Source of the DNA: Azolla caroliniana | Taxonomy: Eukaryota; Polypodiophyta | Assembly: GCA_043228905.1 (NCBI GenBank) | Contig: JBHGNT010000010.1 | Location: forward strand, 6,014,001-6,078,000 | Length of the DNA: 64,000 nucleotides | Direction of reading: 5' to 3' | Part shown: positions 56,201 to 64,000 of the stretch, piece after piece | Numbering within the stretch: the stretch's first letter is position 1 | Layout: every line of letters begins with the position of its first letter | Translations under genes and position numbers: made by a program | The notes under the pieces: model-generated | Told to the model about the DNA's origin: nothing | Databases searched by the model: none | What the model saw: the letters and a program-made list of their open reading frames with translations, nothing else

Positions 56201-59200
56201 AGATGGCTCGTACGATGCTATCTCAATCTGATCTTCCTCTCTCGTTTTGGGGTGAAGCTGTCAACACAGCAGTCTACATCATCAACTGCTGCCCAACAAA
56301 AGCAGTTGCTAGAATGACGCCTGAAGAAGCATTTACAGGTGTAAAGCCCTCAGTATCTCATTTTAAAGTCTTTGGTTGTGATGCTTATGTTCACATTTCA
56401 GATCATAAAAGGACGAAATTTGAGTCCAAAACCAAGAAATGCAAATTTCTTGGTTACAGCACACAATCTAAAGCATACAGGTTATGGGATTTAGAGTCAA
56501 AGTCCCTAGTCATATCTAGGGATGTTCATTTTGTGGAGTCTCAGCCGGATGACTCTAGGATTTTACCTGAGTTCATGGTTGAAATCCAAGCTCCTCCGGA
56601 ATCTCCTATTTTAGACGAAGATGTCTCATCTTCAAGCCTCCCATCTCCTCCTACTCAATCTCTAACTTCGCCAACAATTCAAACCTCTCCCTCAACCCCA
56701 CTTGTTTCCACTCCCTCTACAAACCAGCTTCCACCACTTCCCAAGTGGCTTCAAGCCACCATTCGTGATTCTCATCTCTCCGATGCTGAACTTCATGAGT
56801 ATACATCTGGTTCTCGAACACGTAAGTCACAACGGCCTCTTCACTCATGCAACTTTGCCTTATTGTGCACTGTTGTGCAATCAAAAGAACCCACAACAGC
56901 AAAAGAGGCCCTTGTTCTTCCAAAGTGGAAAGCAGCAATGGAAGTTGAACTTGATTCCATTGAGCGGAATCATACATGGGAGCTGGTCCCACGGCCTCCA
57001 CATCGACAAGTCATTGGATTGAAATGGATTTTCAAGACCAAATACCATGCTGATGGTACTTTGGATAAGCACAAGGCACGTTTAGTGGCAAAAGGCTACT
57101 CACAAGTTGAAGGAGTGGATTATGAGGAAACTTTTGCTCCAACAGCAAGGTACACATCTATTCGATGTGCGCTTGCACTTGCTGCTCACAACAAATGGGC
57201 CATTTTTCAAATGGATGTCAAGTCAGCCTTCCTTAATGGTGACTTGAAAGAGGAGGTTTATGTTGAACAGCCTCCAGGTTTCGAGATTTTAGAGCAGAAA
57301 AACATGGTCTACAAGTTACACAAAGCCTTGTATGGCTTAAAGCAAGCTCCCAAAGCTTGGCATGACAAAATTGATAGCTTCTTTCTTTCTCTTGGGTTTC
57401 AAAACTGTAATGCTGACAGCAATCTCTATGTTTTTTCCCAAGATAATTTGCTTTGCTTGATCATATTATATGTTGACGACCTTCTAATTACAGGGTCCCT
57501 TGCATCTAAAATCGAGGAGGTCCGCGCTGACCTCAAAACAACCTTTGAAATGACTGATCTAGGACTTCTCCATTATTTCATAGGTATGGAGGTCTATCAA
57601 TCACATGGTGGTATCTTTCTCAGCCAACATAGGTATCTCAGGCAGCTCCTTGAGACCTATAGCATGACAAATTGCAAGCCACTCTCCTGTCCAATGGATC
57701 CAAACTCAAAGCTATCTCGTGAAGACGATTCTCCCATATTTGAGGATATCACGAAATATAGGAGATTAATCGGGTCCCTTCTTCACTTAACTTATACCAG
57801 GCCTGATTTGTCCTATAGCGTGAGTATTCTCAGCCAATTCTCAACTGCTCCAAGACAAAGTCATTGGCAAGCAGCTATTCGAGTTCTTCGGTATTTGGCC
57901 AACACACTCGACTATGGTCTATCTTTTAGAGGCGGCATTGAGCTTGTTGGCTACTCAGATGCTGATTGGGCAGGTGATATTGATTCTAGAAGGTCCACAT
58001 CTGGCTATTGTTTTATGTTAGGTTCAGGTTTGATTTCTTGGAAATCGAAGAAGCAAAACTCAGTTTCTACTTCATCGACGGAAGCTGAATATCGCGCCTA
58101 CTTGGATACTTGCTGTGAGTTGCTATGGTTGATGCAATTGTTTTCTCACATTGGTGTTTTGCAAACCTCTCCTATTGCAGTTTTCACCGACAGCCAAAGT
58201 GCACGTGCCTTGGCACATAGCTCAGCATTTCATGGTAGAACAAAACACATCGAAGTGCACTACCATTTTGTTCGTGACTTAGTGAAATCACAAGTCATCA
58301 ACTTGGCATATTGCCCTACTCAAGAAAATGTGGCTGATTTATTTACTAAGCCACTTCCAAGGCAAGCCATTGATCAGCTCCTTGATCGACTCAATGTTGG
58401 ACTGCCGTTCTGGAGCTGAGAGGAGGTGTTGGAGGGTGGCAGCTCCAGCCCTGCACTCTCTTTCATATTTATTATCTTTGTACTACATTCTCTCTTTTCT
58501 CAGATTCTTCTCTCTCTAGAATCTGCAACTCTTTAAATGCCTTCTCTCTCTAGAATCTGCAATGCTTTAAATGCCTTTTCTCTCTTCTACCTTTTCCAAG
58601 ATATTCCTAGTTTTTTGTACCTGTTTGGTAGTACAAGAGTCACTTAACTACCAAACAGCCATTTCACCCACATTCCCCAATTTTGTATAAATAGGCTATA
58701 CCAGCCTCTTTTGTATAAGTTTTCATTTTCTTTTTTGCTACTTAAAACAAGCTCTATTCCTTGGCTGTGTCTCTACTCTTTGCAACCATTTTTTCTACTG
58801 CTGTCTAACAGCCTTCTCACAGCTTGGCTGTGCCTATTTTGTTTTAAGTCTTCCGCTGCTGCTATTAACAGCTTTTCTCACACCCTAGTCCGTTAACCTG
58901 CATAGTAGGCCAAAGTCTTGATTAAAGAGGCAATGGGATCTCCGCCTTATTTCATAAAAACACAGTACAGTGGCAAACATGATGTGCTTCAAATTTCACT
59001 CCCTGATGACATTAACTTTAGGTCAAAGTGGTCAAAAACCGTTGTTAGTCCATTAACTTCCTAAGTTATTCTATTTTGTGTTGCTACTATGTGTATAGTA
59101 TTTGTATCCTTTATGGTTTTGGTTAATGTTTAATCTACTGCTTGTGTGTGTGTGTTGGCTGAACGATTTATTTTTTTGGCATTGTTTTGATCTTGAATCT

Positions 59201-62200
59201 CCTTTCATGTATTGATCTTAATATGTTACCTACCTATATTTCTGAAGGAAATATTATTCAAAAGAAAAGGAACAGCAGAAGGTCTCTTGAAGGAGCTAGC
59301 TTTGCATTCAAGTTCCTTGGTGAGTTTCTTGCATCTTTTTAGGTCAGCATGTTTGCAAGATATCTTGATTAGCTACTCTTTGGGCTTAAGATTGTTTCTC
59401 TTTTCTATCTGATCCGAAAGATGCTAAATCTTACCATTTATTTATTCTCAAGTTTTTAAATGAGAGATTATTCTGTTCAAGCATTATCCCTAGATTCTGA
59501 TTGAATATTCAGTTTTTATTAATAACTATTGATGATCATGGTTTTTTTCAGGTTAGAATACGTATTTTTTCCATCATTGCTTTTCTGTACAAACATTCAA
59601 AGCAGGCTGTCCCTGTAATCAAGGAATCTGGAATTCTTAGTGTCCTTGAATCAGAGTTGAGCAATGAGCATGATGCATTATCTCAAATGAATGCTTTGGA
59701 GCTTCTTCATGAGGTATGATAAGAAATTTTCTTTGCTACATCCCGTTTTACCCCATTCATTGATTAACATAGTACACCGTTTTAGCATAAAGCTTAAATA
59801 TGATTTTCTGGATGGAAACTTCATTTCATTCGTTTCATAATTCAGAGGTGGTACGAAATACCTAGGGAATTGGCCAAAGCTGATTGTGTGGGTCTTTTGC
59901 ATAAGTGGTTCTGAAACTTCCTGTGGCTTTCAATATGTCATATGGTCTTAGGTATCTCTTATGAATAATGATTGGACTGCACTCCCCAACTGCGTGGAAA
60001 TGCTCAAATAAAGAGTAATACATAGACTGTGTGAACACATCATGTTCTGCCTGGGGGTCTCTAAAGATTGAGTTTCTCTAAAGGGTTTAAGGTTTTGTCT
60101 GTGAAGAATTGACTGAGGTGATCACATTCAAGCCATATGTGATTATTTTAGAAGATAATATAGGCACATCAACATTACAATGTGGATTGTATGTTTTTCT
60201 TTGAAGCTTATTTGATTATGATGTGACAGATGATACCCTTGGCATGTCAACATATAAGATCGATGTGATATTATGTACTTTTGTCTGTTTCCAGATAGCT
60301 TTGTCACCTAACGGTGCGAACTTTCTAACTGATGGTGGTCTACTGCAACAACTTATTTATATTATGGGGTTGGTATTTTTTTCTCATGTATTTTTCCGAA
60401 GTTCAATAACATAACCTCCTAATATATTAATCCTTGTCTGAGTTATTTTTTAACAGAAGTAGAAGAGGAGATTCATTTGTACGTTCTCAGGCTATGATGA
60501 TTGGTGCTAAGCTAATATCACCAGAAGGTGGTGTGCCTTCTTTGGTATCCAAGGAGGGTATGCGCCTCTTTTTATCTATTTGGTGTATATATTGTAAAAC
60601 TGGGATACGGAATGCTAATGTGATAAGTGTGGACCCAACTTTTGAGTTTCCTGTTATACCCTAACTTTCGTTCTTATAAATATTTTCATGACGTCATAGG
60701 CTAATTTGATTAATTAGATACCAAATCTTTGAATTTTCTTGATAGTTTTATTGATGTGCTGCATTGTACAGGCATTGCTTATAATTATTAACAAATCATT
60801 CTGCTCAACTTCTGTTAGACCTTTTCATGATTGCGTTTGCACCGTCTGCTAGACTTCGTCTTTGCTGAGCCAGTAGAGGAGTTAATTGTAGATTACAAGA
60901 ATCTCTTTTACAGTGTAACTATATTAGCCTGCAGTCATCTATTATATTTCTGAGTTTTTCAGACATGTAAGCTGAGTGAAGGTGGCGAAATAGGAAATTA
61001 ACAATGTAGAATTTTCTTTTGCATGCAAAATGTTCGTAGTTTCCAGGTGTATATATGCCAATAGTAGATAATATTACTTTTTGTTTGAACAATCAAAGCT
61101 AAGAAGATTATGTGCATATCTGAGTGTCTGATGGTTCTGCAACTTCAGATTTCCTTTGTGCTTGTGTGTGTAGTGGTGATCTTTCTCATATGATGTACAT
61201 ATCGTATTTGCATGTTCTAATAACTGGCTTATTCTCTTGTACAGACACCGTGAAAATAGTGGATACAATCAATGCAGCCTTAAAATGTAGCGAAGATCTG
61301 GAAGGAAGAGAGGAAGAGGCAGCCATTGATGCAATTGGGAGAATTGGAATGTGTGCGTTGTCTTTATGCATATTTACTTGCCCTCTTCCGAGCTTTTTAT
61401 ATTTGCATGTCTGAAAATCTTGGGATTTTGGTATATGCAGCTAAGCCAGGAGCTGAGGTCCTTTGTGAAAGTTTTGCACAGGTCATTTACTATGTACTAC
61501 AGTCTGCCTTTAATCGAAAGGGGGGCAGCAAGCAACTGGTAATTTGTTTTGTCTGTATTGGCCACGTATATGTTGGAATTCATGTGGATTAGTATCTGAG
61601 GTTAAATAAATACTTCTGTATCTTTTAACTGGAATGCATAGCATCATTTGTTAAAGATGAACGTCTGTTTCATAGGTCAGTGTTCATGCGCTTGCTTCAA
61701 TTGCGGGTGCTGAGCGTTCAGATAATCCTATTCTCAATGAACAAGCAGAGAAGGGTCTTAAGGATTCAATCTATTCTGTACTTCAGAGTATGGTGAAGTG
61801 GTCTTTGTCTGTAAGTTGTATCTGCTCTCTTTCTTGACCAAGTAATGCTTGTAATAAGGTAATCATGTTGTTGAGAGCATAGAGAATTTCCAGTGCATTT
61901 CTGTTTTAGTTCGAATAACTAAAGTACTGAGCATGAAAAGTCATGTATTGATATGTGCACATCTGAGTTACATGCATGTTGATGGTATTTCTATATGCAC
62001 ACATTTAAATACTAAAAACTATGGAAAGCACTTACATAGTAGAGCTAGTTATCTTGTAAAGCATTGGTTGTTTCATGATTCAATTGTATTGGAGGTGACA
62101 ACTGTTGCAGGATCAAATACATTGGCTCTTGCAGCAAGCGTATGAAATGAGATTAGCGGTAGAGCCTCTTCACTGATTCAAAATTATATCTTTTATTGCA

Positions 62201-62761
62201 ATTGATTTGATATCTTACTATTGTTCTTCTTTTATTTTATTGTGGCGGGGGGGAGATGTTTCTTGCAGACATACAGGTTAATTGTTCCACTCTCTGGACG
62301 ATCCTGGTTTGTTTTGGATATCTCATCTAATGCTGACATTATCAATTATTTGACTGATCCGCATGTAGAGCAAGAAAAGGAAGGTGAGGTCAAGAAAAAT
62401 ACGTTTCTAGGGTACTCTGGCCTTTCAAGTTTTAATACCTTAGTAAGATTCCTATATTTTTTGTCCAGGTATGGAATGGCGGCATTCATGTTGTGTTGCA
62501 ATCAGCACATCATTACAAGGCTCTGGGCTATGGAGGGAACCTGGGCTGCATGATATTTATGAAAAGGTATACCTGTTTATGAAGATTGGCTTGGTATATT
62601 TTCATATTCAGAGGTAAAATGCATCCATACCAACCATACTGATTTTGTTGTGGAATGATTTTTCACTGAAATAGGTACAATCAGCTGTTCTCAAGGGACC
62701 TTACTTATCCAGAGAGAAGATGGAAGCTCGCCCAATAGTAATAACACAAGAACGTTTCTAG
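41584..62761 (+). CDS. PSMD5: 26S proteasome non-ATPase subunit 5 / S5b-like chaperone (PSMD5), 17 exons, 522 aa
   Basis: Exons: 41584-41659, 42367-42430, 42575-42674, 50262-50324, 50801-50901, 52069-52135, 59248-59319, 59552-59713, 60295-60368, 60457-60557, 61245-61352, 61441-61538, 61676-61810, 62111-62158, 62269-62383, 62469-62566, 62675-62761. All phases agree and the total is 1569 nt. PSMD5 proteins are armadillo/HEAT-repeat factors that bind the Rpt1-Rpt2 base module during 26S proteasome assembly. Support: ARM-like helices ([55 protein letters not shown]), the AIDAIGRIG block, and the C-terminal [20 protein letters not shown], comparable with the human LRTYLSEGPYYVKP end. Length is close to human PSMD5 (504 aa). 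A second in-frame ATG lies 9 bases after the first. Introns 3 (7.6 kb) and 6 (7.1 kb) are swollen by transposons. Exon 4 (63 nt) is the least certain call; it rests on exact phase and the [16 protein letters not shown] text. Confidence 0.88.
43615..44068 (+). repeat. 5' LTR of Copia-1
   Basis: 454 bp, TGTTGGAGGG...TTCTCACA, aligned end to end with the LTRs of the intact Copia-2 but with many substitutions and small indels (for example it lacks the ACCCACATTCC run). It is followed at once by TGGTATCAGAGC, the primer-binding site for initiator-Met tRNA. Confidence 0.9.
43615..46660 (+). mobile_element. Copia-1: broken Copia element lacking RT, RNase H and 3' LTR
   Basis: It is the same family as the intact element at 53600-58882 and collinear with it from the 5' LTR through gag, zinc knuckle [14 protein letters not shown], protease [12 protein letters not shown] and integrase. 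Homology stops at about 46660 in the sequence SSSSPPI, after the integrase domain. Defects include a TGA a few codons after the start (near 44331), a 20-base deletion near 44734, a TAA at 45572, a one-base change of frame near 46140, and GIARQIL-type drift. With no second LTR found downstream it is a 3'-deleted copy, older than Copia-2 by its LTR divergence. Confidence 0.9.
48439..48802 (-). repeat. LTR-like unit, copy 2 (-)
   Basis: On the - strand it runs from TGTTATGGGCATGACC to GAGCTCTAACA (364 bp, TG...CA ends) with a TATA box in GGCTATAAATATGAGGCC. It shares the order of motifs with 27645-28023. It interrupts the LINE B4 between endonuclease and linker. The flanking five bases (TTGGT and TTGTG) do not match exactly, so no target duplication is claimed. 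Confidence 0.6.
49254..50173 (-). mobile_element. Family B LINE, 5'-truncated, directly upstream of PSMD5 exon 4 (copy B5)
   Basis: The - strand frame 49983-49463 holds the C-terminal zinc-binding [15 protein letters not shown] and [14 protein letters not shown], parallel to the Rab5-intron copy. The 3' end has an AGGCC-AAAAT-GGCCT hairpin (49297-49311), then GACGTTAATATTTC. TGTAGAGAGAGA occurs on both flanks (49254 and 50174), a probable target duplication in GA-rich DNA. It lies in PSMD5 intron 3, and its 5' edge is about 90 bases before exon 4. Confidence 0.8.
50176..50249. repeat. (GA)n microsatellite next to PSMD5 exon 4
   Basis: About 74 bases of nearly pure GA end 12 bases before the exon 4 acceptor. 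The acceptor therefore has a purine tract where a polypyrimidine tract is normally found, apart from the short CTTTTGCATCAG. Confidence 0.9.
50902..52068. other. PSMD5 intron 5, no inserted element recognised
   Basis: Ordinary AT-rich intron. CATATGGCATTTGGGAAATA-like text is repeated two or three times near 51210-51290. Confidence 0.5.
53600..54055 (+). repeat. 5' LTR of Copia-2
   Basis: 456 bp, TGTTGGAGGG...TTCTCACA, apparently identical along its whole length to the 3' LTR at 58427-58882. It contains a TATAAATAGGC box at about 53866. The bases before it are CCCTA (53595-53599). Confidence 0.95.
54056..54067 (+). promoter_or_regulatory. Primer-binding site (initiator Met tRNA)
   Basis: TGGTATCAGAGC directly follows the 5' LTR and is the standard complement of the 3' end of plant initiator-Met tRNA. 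The same site follows the Copia-1 LTR at 44069. Confidence 0.92.
54286..58419 (+). CDS. Copia-2 gag-pol polyprotein, 1377 aa
   Basis: One open frame holds all Ty1-Copia domains. Gag (about aa 20-250) contains the [13 protein letters not shown] block and is followed by zinc knuckle [14 protein letters not shown] (about 255-268). Protease follows with [12 protein letters not shown] (about 324), then the GAG-pre-integrase [12 protein letters not shown] (about 466). Integrase carries HMDLCGP, SDNGGEF and the NGVVERKNR glutamate (about 530, 594 and 630), giving a complete D-D-E set. RT has [24 protein letters not shown] and the YVDD box (about 1062). RNase H has SDADWAGD (about 1226) and SSTEAEYRA. 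Order PR-IN-RT-RH is diagnostic of Copia. The start ATG lies about 230 bases after the LTR. Gag and Pol share one frame, so stoichiometry must be set by processing or splicing, not frameshifting. Confidence 0.96.
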   Translation: MASHATIVSSTIPQLPKESILDGNNYLDWELQIKTLLQYHRLWNVVNGSDKKPPVTSSSSTKSVAGSSNAEIEAWLDKDSRAHAFLMFNIKPSIARQFQDKDDETANELWTAIKRRYHRANHAQMIAIESQLANLKIHDTPNIMDQITEFVTLQKELVSLGSKSTEVEFVHRLMIKLPESFSAFCDTISLLPNTPDMNTFLGMLQDRATRKKSAQTSNETLLHATSKGKWKQNGNSYNKPNPRPPNNPAYKELTCHYCGYKGHIQPDCRKKKRDNAKNSSSTRNQPTPKSNSAHSAKETVFLGIEEHTSHLAGPTTSTIDEWLVDSGATSHMTYDKSILHDVKPSSSQISIGDASSIEASCVGNVVLDNSSSEEPVVLQDVLHVPRISTNLLSVYKITMQGYGVYFDSLVLEVIDTNNLQIVASGTQEGGLYRLKSSHSPLENSKSHLLHLLQGSHALVAQEDPTLWHARFGHLNYDSLQKLSSSQLVEGLPIFKSPNTPCIACLHGKQRREPFPHEATHRATSILELVHMDLCGPKKTTTLGGARYFMLIIDDFSRKVWVYFLVEKSQALAKFQEWVALVENETSKKVRKIRSDNGGEFISKAFDHFCSQRGIARQFSTPNTPQQNGVVERKNRTVQEMARTMLSQSDLPLSFWGEAVNTAVYIINCCPTKAVARMTPEEAFTGVKPSVSHFKVFGCDAYVHISDHKRTKFESKTKKCKFLGYSTQSKAYRLWDLESKSLVISRDVHFVESQPDDSRILPEFMVEIQAPPESPILDEDVSSSSLPSPPTQSLTSPTIQTSPSTPLVSTPSTNQLPPLPKWLQATIRDSHLSDAELHEYTSGSRTRKSQRPLHSCNFALLCTVVQSKEPTTAKEALVLPKWKAAMEVELDSIERNHTWELVPRPPHRQVIGLKWIFKTKYHADGTLDKHKARLVAKGYSQVEGVDYEETFAPTARYTSIRCALALAAHNKWAIFQMDVKSAFLNGDLKEEVYVEQPPGFEILEQKNMVYKLHKALYGLKQAPKAWHDKIDSFFLSLGFQNCNADSNLYVFSQDNLLCLIILYVDDLLITGSLASKIEEVRADLKTTFEMTDLGLLHYFIGMEVYQSHGGIFLSQHRYLRQLLETYSMTNCKPLSCPMDPNSKLSREDDSPIFEDITKYRRLIGSLLHLTYTRPDLSYSVSILSQFSTAPRQSHWQAAIRVLRYLANTLDYGLSFRGGIELVGYSDADWAGDIDSRRSTSGYCFMLGSGLISWKSKKQNSVSTSSTEAEYRAYLDTCCELLWLMQLFSHIGVLQTSPIAVFTDSQSARALAHSSAFHGRTKHIEVHYHFVRDLVKSQVINLAYCPTQENVADLFTKPLPRQAIDQLLDRLNVGLPFWS
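58413..58426 (+). promoter_or_regulatory. Polypurine tract of Copia-2
   Basis: GAGCTGAGAGGAGG, mostly purine, ends exactly at the first base of the 3' LTR and overlaps the stop codon of the polyprotein. It is the expected plus-strand primer. Confidence 0.8.
58427..58882 (+). repeat. 3' LTR of Copia-2
   Basis: 456 bp, no difference seen against 53600-54055, followed by the target duplication CCCTA (58883-58887). Confidence 0.95.
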
Positions 62762-64000
62762 AGGGAAGGTATTCCAGTAATAGCACATCCAATTTTATAT
62801 CTTCTAGCTCTCTCTCTATGTCATTGCATGTGTGTGATGGATCTTATGAGTGTTCTGAATGGTTGAATCCTGAATCTGTTGTGTATTTATACCCGAGGCG
62901 CTATGTTCCACCTTAATGCACCATCCTAGCACATGGCACAAAAGTAAAGAAGATGGGTTATACTACTATGAGCATTATGTTCTGCCACCTGTAGGTAATA
63001 AATCCAGTGCATCTGCAATTTCCCATTTTGAATCAGTCTCAAGATCACAAACCTAATTTGACACTGTTGACCAATGCAAAGAAAAAAGAAAGAGTGTAAT
63101 GTGTTTTGTCTGTGAGGATGTATAGAACAATTAGCATTGAGCATGAGTACCATGAGACTATTCAGCTATGTCAATATTTCGATACCTTACTTCAGTTCAT
63201 CCTTTTTTGAATATGGATCAGAAATGCATCTCATTATTGTTTATCTATGTGAGGATGGCCTGTTGAGCATCTCTTGGAATAGTGATCTTGAAGTGCACAA
63301 GTTATTGCATACCTTAATTTTGCTTTCAAAGAAACCCACATGGTAGTTCATAGACTTGAAATCCAAAATCAACTCAAGAATTGCCAGGGAGATTTGAAAA
63401 AGGTGGCTATGCATGGCAGTTATCTATGTGTGCATTCAATTTTATATTGCCATATATTATTATCTATTCTGTTGGGACATAATTAATGTTAATTCATTTA
63501 TTACTTTATGACAGGTTTTTTCACCATATATCTGACTATTTGGTGTCTGATGGATGACGGAAATCAAGATGTATGTTGATTATGTTGTGTGGAAATCAGA
63601 ACTTAGTAGGCAATGGATGTACAGATGAACTAATATTTGATTGCTCATCAACAATCTGGGTTTAGTCCAAAATTAATGTCTTTCATCATAAACTCGATAG
63701 TTTTAGTATGTCTTTCATTGTCAACAATCTAGGTCTGGAACTTTTGGTAATGTTTGTGTGTCTCGACATAGTTTAAGTATGAATTATATTTGGTTGAAAG
63801 CAAGGAAAATAGCACAAGCTGTGATGAGTTAAGAACATAGATGCTAGCCTCAAGTTGGAACCCTGTGATGAGCCTGTCTACCTAATTTTCTTTCAATTCA
63901 GAGTTTCATCTTGAGGATATCCAGCGATACGAAAAGTTTGGTTAGTAGGTTTGTCTGTTCCTGGTTGCATCAATCGATGCCAAGTAAAAGTATGTAACTT
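62762..64000. other. PSMD5 3' flank, no further gene recognised
   Basis: The first part is likely 3' UTR; an AATAAA occurs near 62997. Short frames in the remainder show no recognisable family. Confidence 0.5.

Larger units (their letters stand above)
53600..58882 (+). mobile_element. Copia-2: complete, structurally intact Ty1-Copia retrotransposon (5283 bp)
   Basis: Two 456-bp LTRs without a visible difference, a CCCTA target duplication (53595-53599 and 58883-58887), a primer-binding site, one uninterrupted 1377-codon gag-pol frame and a purine-rich tract before the 3' LTR. It is inserted inside a family B LINE in intron 6 of the PSMD5-like gene, in the sense orientation. Identical LTRs imply a very recent insertion, and all parts needed for autonomous transposition appear present. 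Confidence 0.95.
53105..59010 (-). mobile_element. Family B LINE in PSMD5 intron 6, split by Copia-2 (copy B6)
   Basis: The 3' part lies at 53105-53599 (hairpin AGACC-AAAAT-GGCCT at 53135-53149, one mismatch, then TTAATATATC). The 5' part continues after the Copia at 58888-about 59010, which matches 49860-49985 of copy B5. The Copia target duplication CCCTA marks the break. All frames are decayed. Confidence 0.8.

Overview
The window is nuclear DNA of a land plant. Three spliced, plant-type housekeeping genes are readable: a RABF2/Rab5 GTPase, a sterol C-5 desaturase of the STE1/DWF7 type, and a homologue of the 26S proteasome assembly chaperone PSMD5/S5b. All lie on the + strand and are separated and interrupted by plant-type retrotransposons (Copia with a tRNA-iMet primer site, Ty3-Gypsy, two kinds of LINE), a hAT remnant and many microsatellites. 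The lineage cannot be fixed from the sequence. Abundant non-L1 LINEs and repeat-filled long introns suggest a large, repeat-rich genome, and a seed-free plant or gymnosperm is possible but unproven.

Layout. 0-16 kb is a repeat graveyard: an L1-type LINE fragment with a 29-bp target duplication, the C-terminus of a hAT transposase, a 3.2-kb LINE of a second family (called family B here), a ~150-bp tandem repeat, and a decayed Ty3-Gypsy element on the - strand. In that Gypsy element RT is fused in frame to a coiled-coil/poly-Q reading frame, and its stops look like C-to-T decay. A convincing C/D-box snoRNA lies at 14410-14507. 16.2-23.1 kb holds the RABF2 gene (7 coding exons, 199 aa), whose third intron carries an antisense family B LINE of about 3.7 kb. 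23-33.6 kb has no intact gene, only a second L1 fragment, an LTR-like unit and several tandem duplications. 33.7-35.7 kb is the sterol C-5 desaturase (3 exons, 356 aa, with an unusual N-terminal extension). 35.7-41.5 kb contains a dead PPR gene, a solo Gypsy LTR with its 5-bp target duplication, and another family B LINE ending about 120 bp before the next gene.

41.6-62.8 kb is the PSMD5-like gene (17 coding exons, 522 aa). Introns 3 and 6 hold nested insertions: a broken Copia inside a LINE plus another LINE in intron 3, and in intron 6 a structurally intact Copia (two identical 456-bp LTRs, CCCTA target duplication, uninterrupted 1377-aa polyprotein) inside a LINE.

The three genes work in unrelated processes: endosomal trafficking, sterol/brassinosteroid precursor synthesis, and proteasome base assembly. 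The connecting theme is insertion history. Family B LINEs share a GGCC-N5/6-GGCC hairpin near the 3' end, lack poly(A), and sit next to GA/CT microsatellites. Exon models were assembled by eye from reading frame, splice sites and remembered family sequences; no database search was run.
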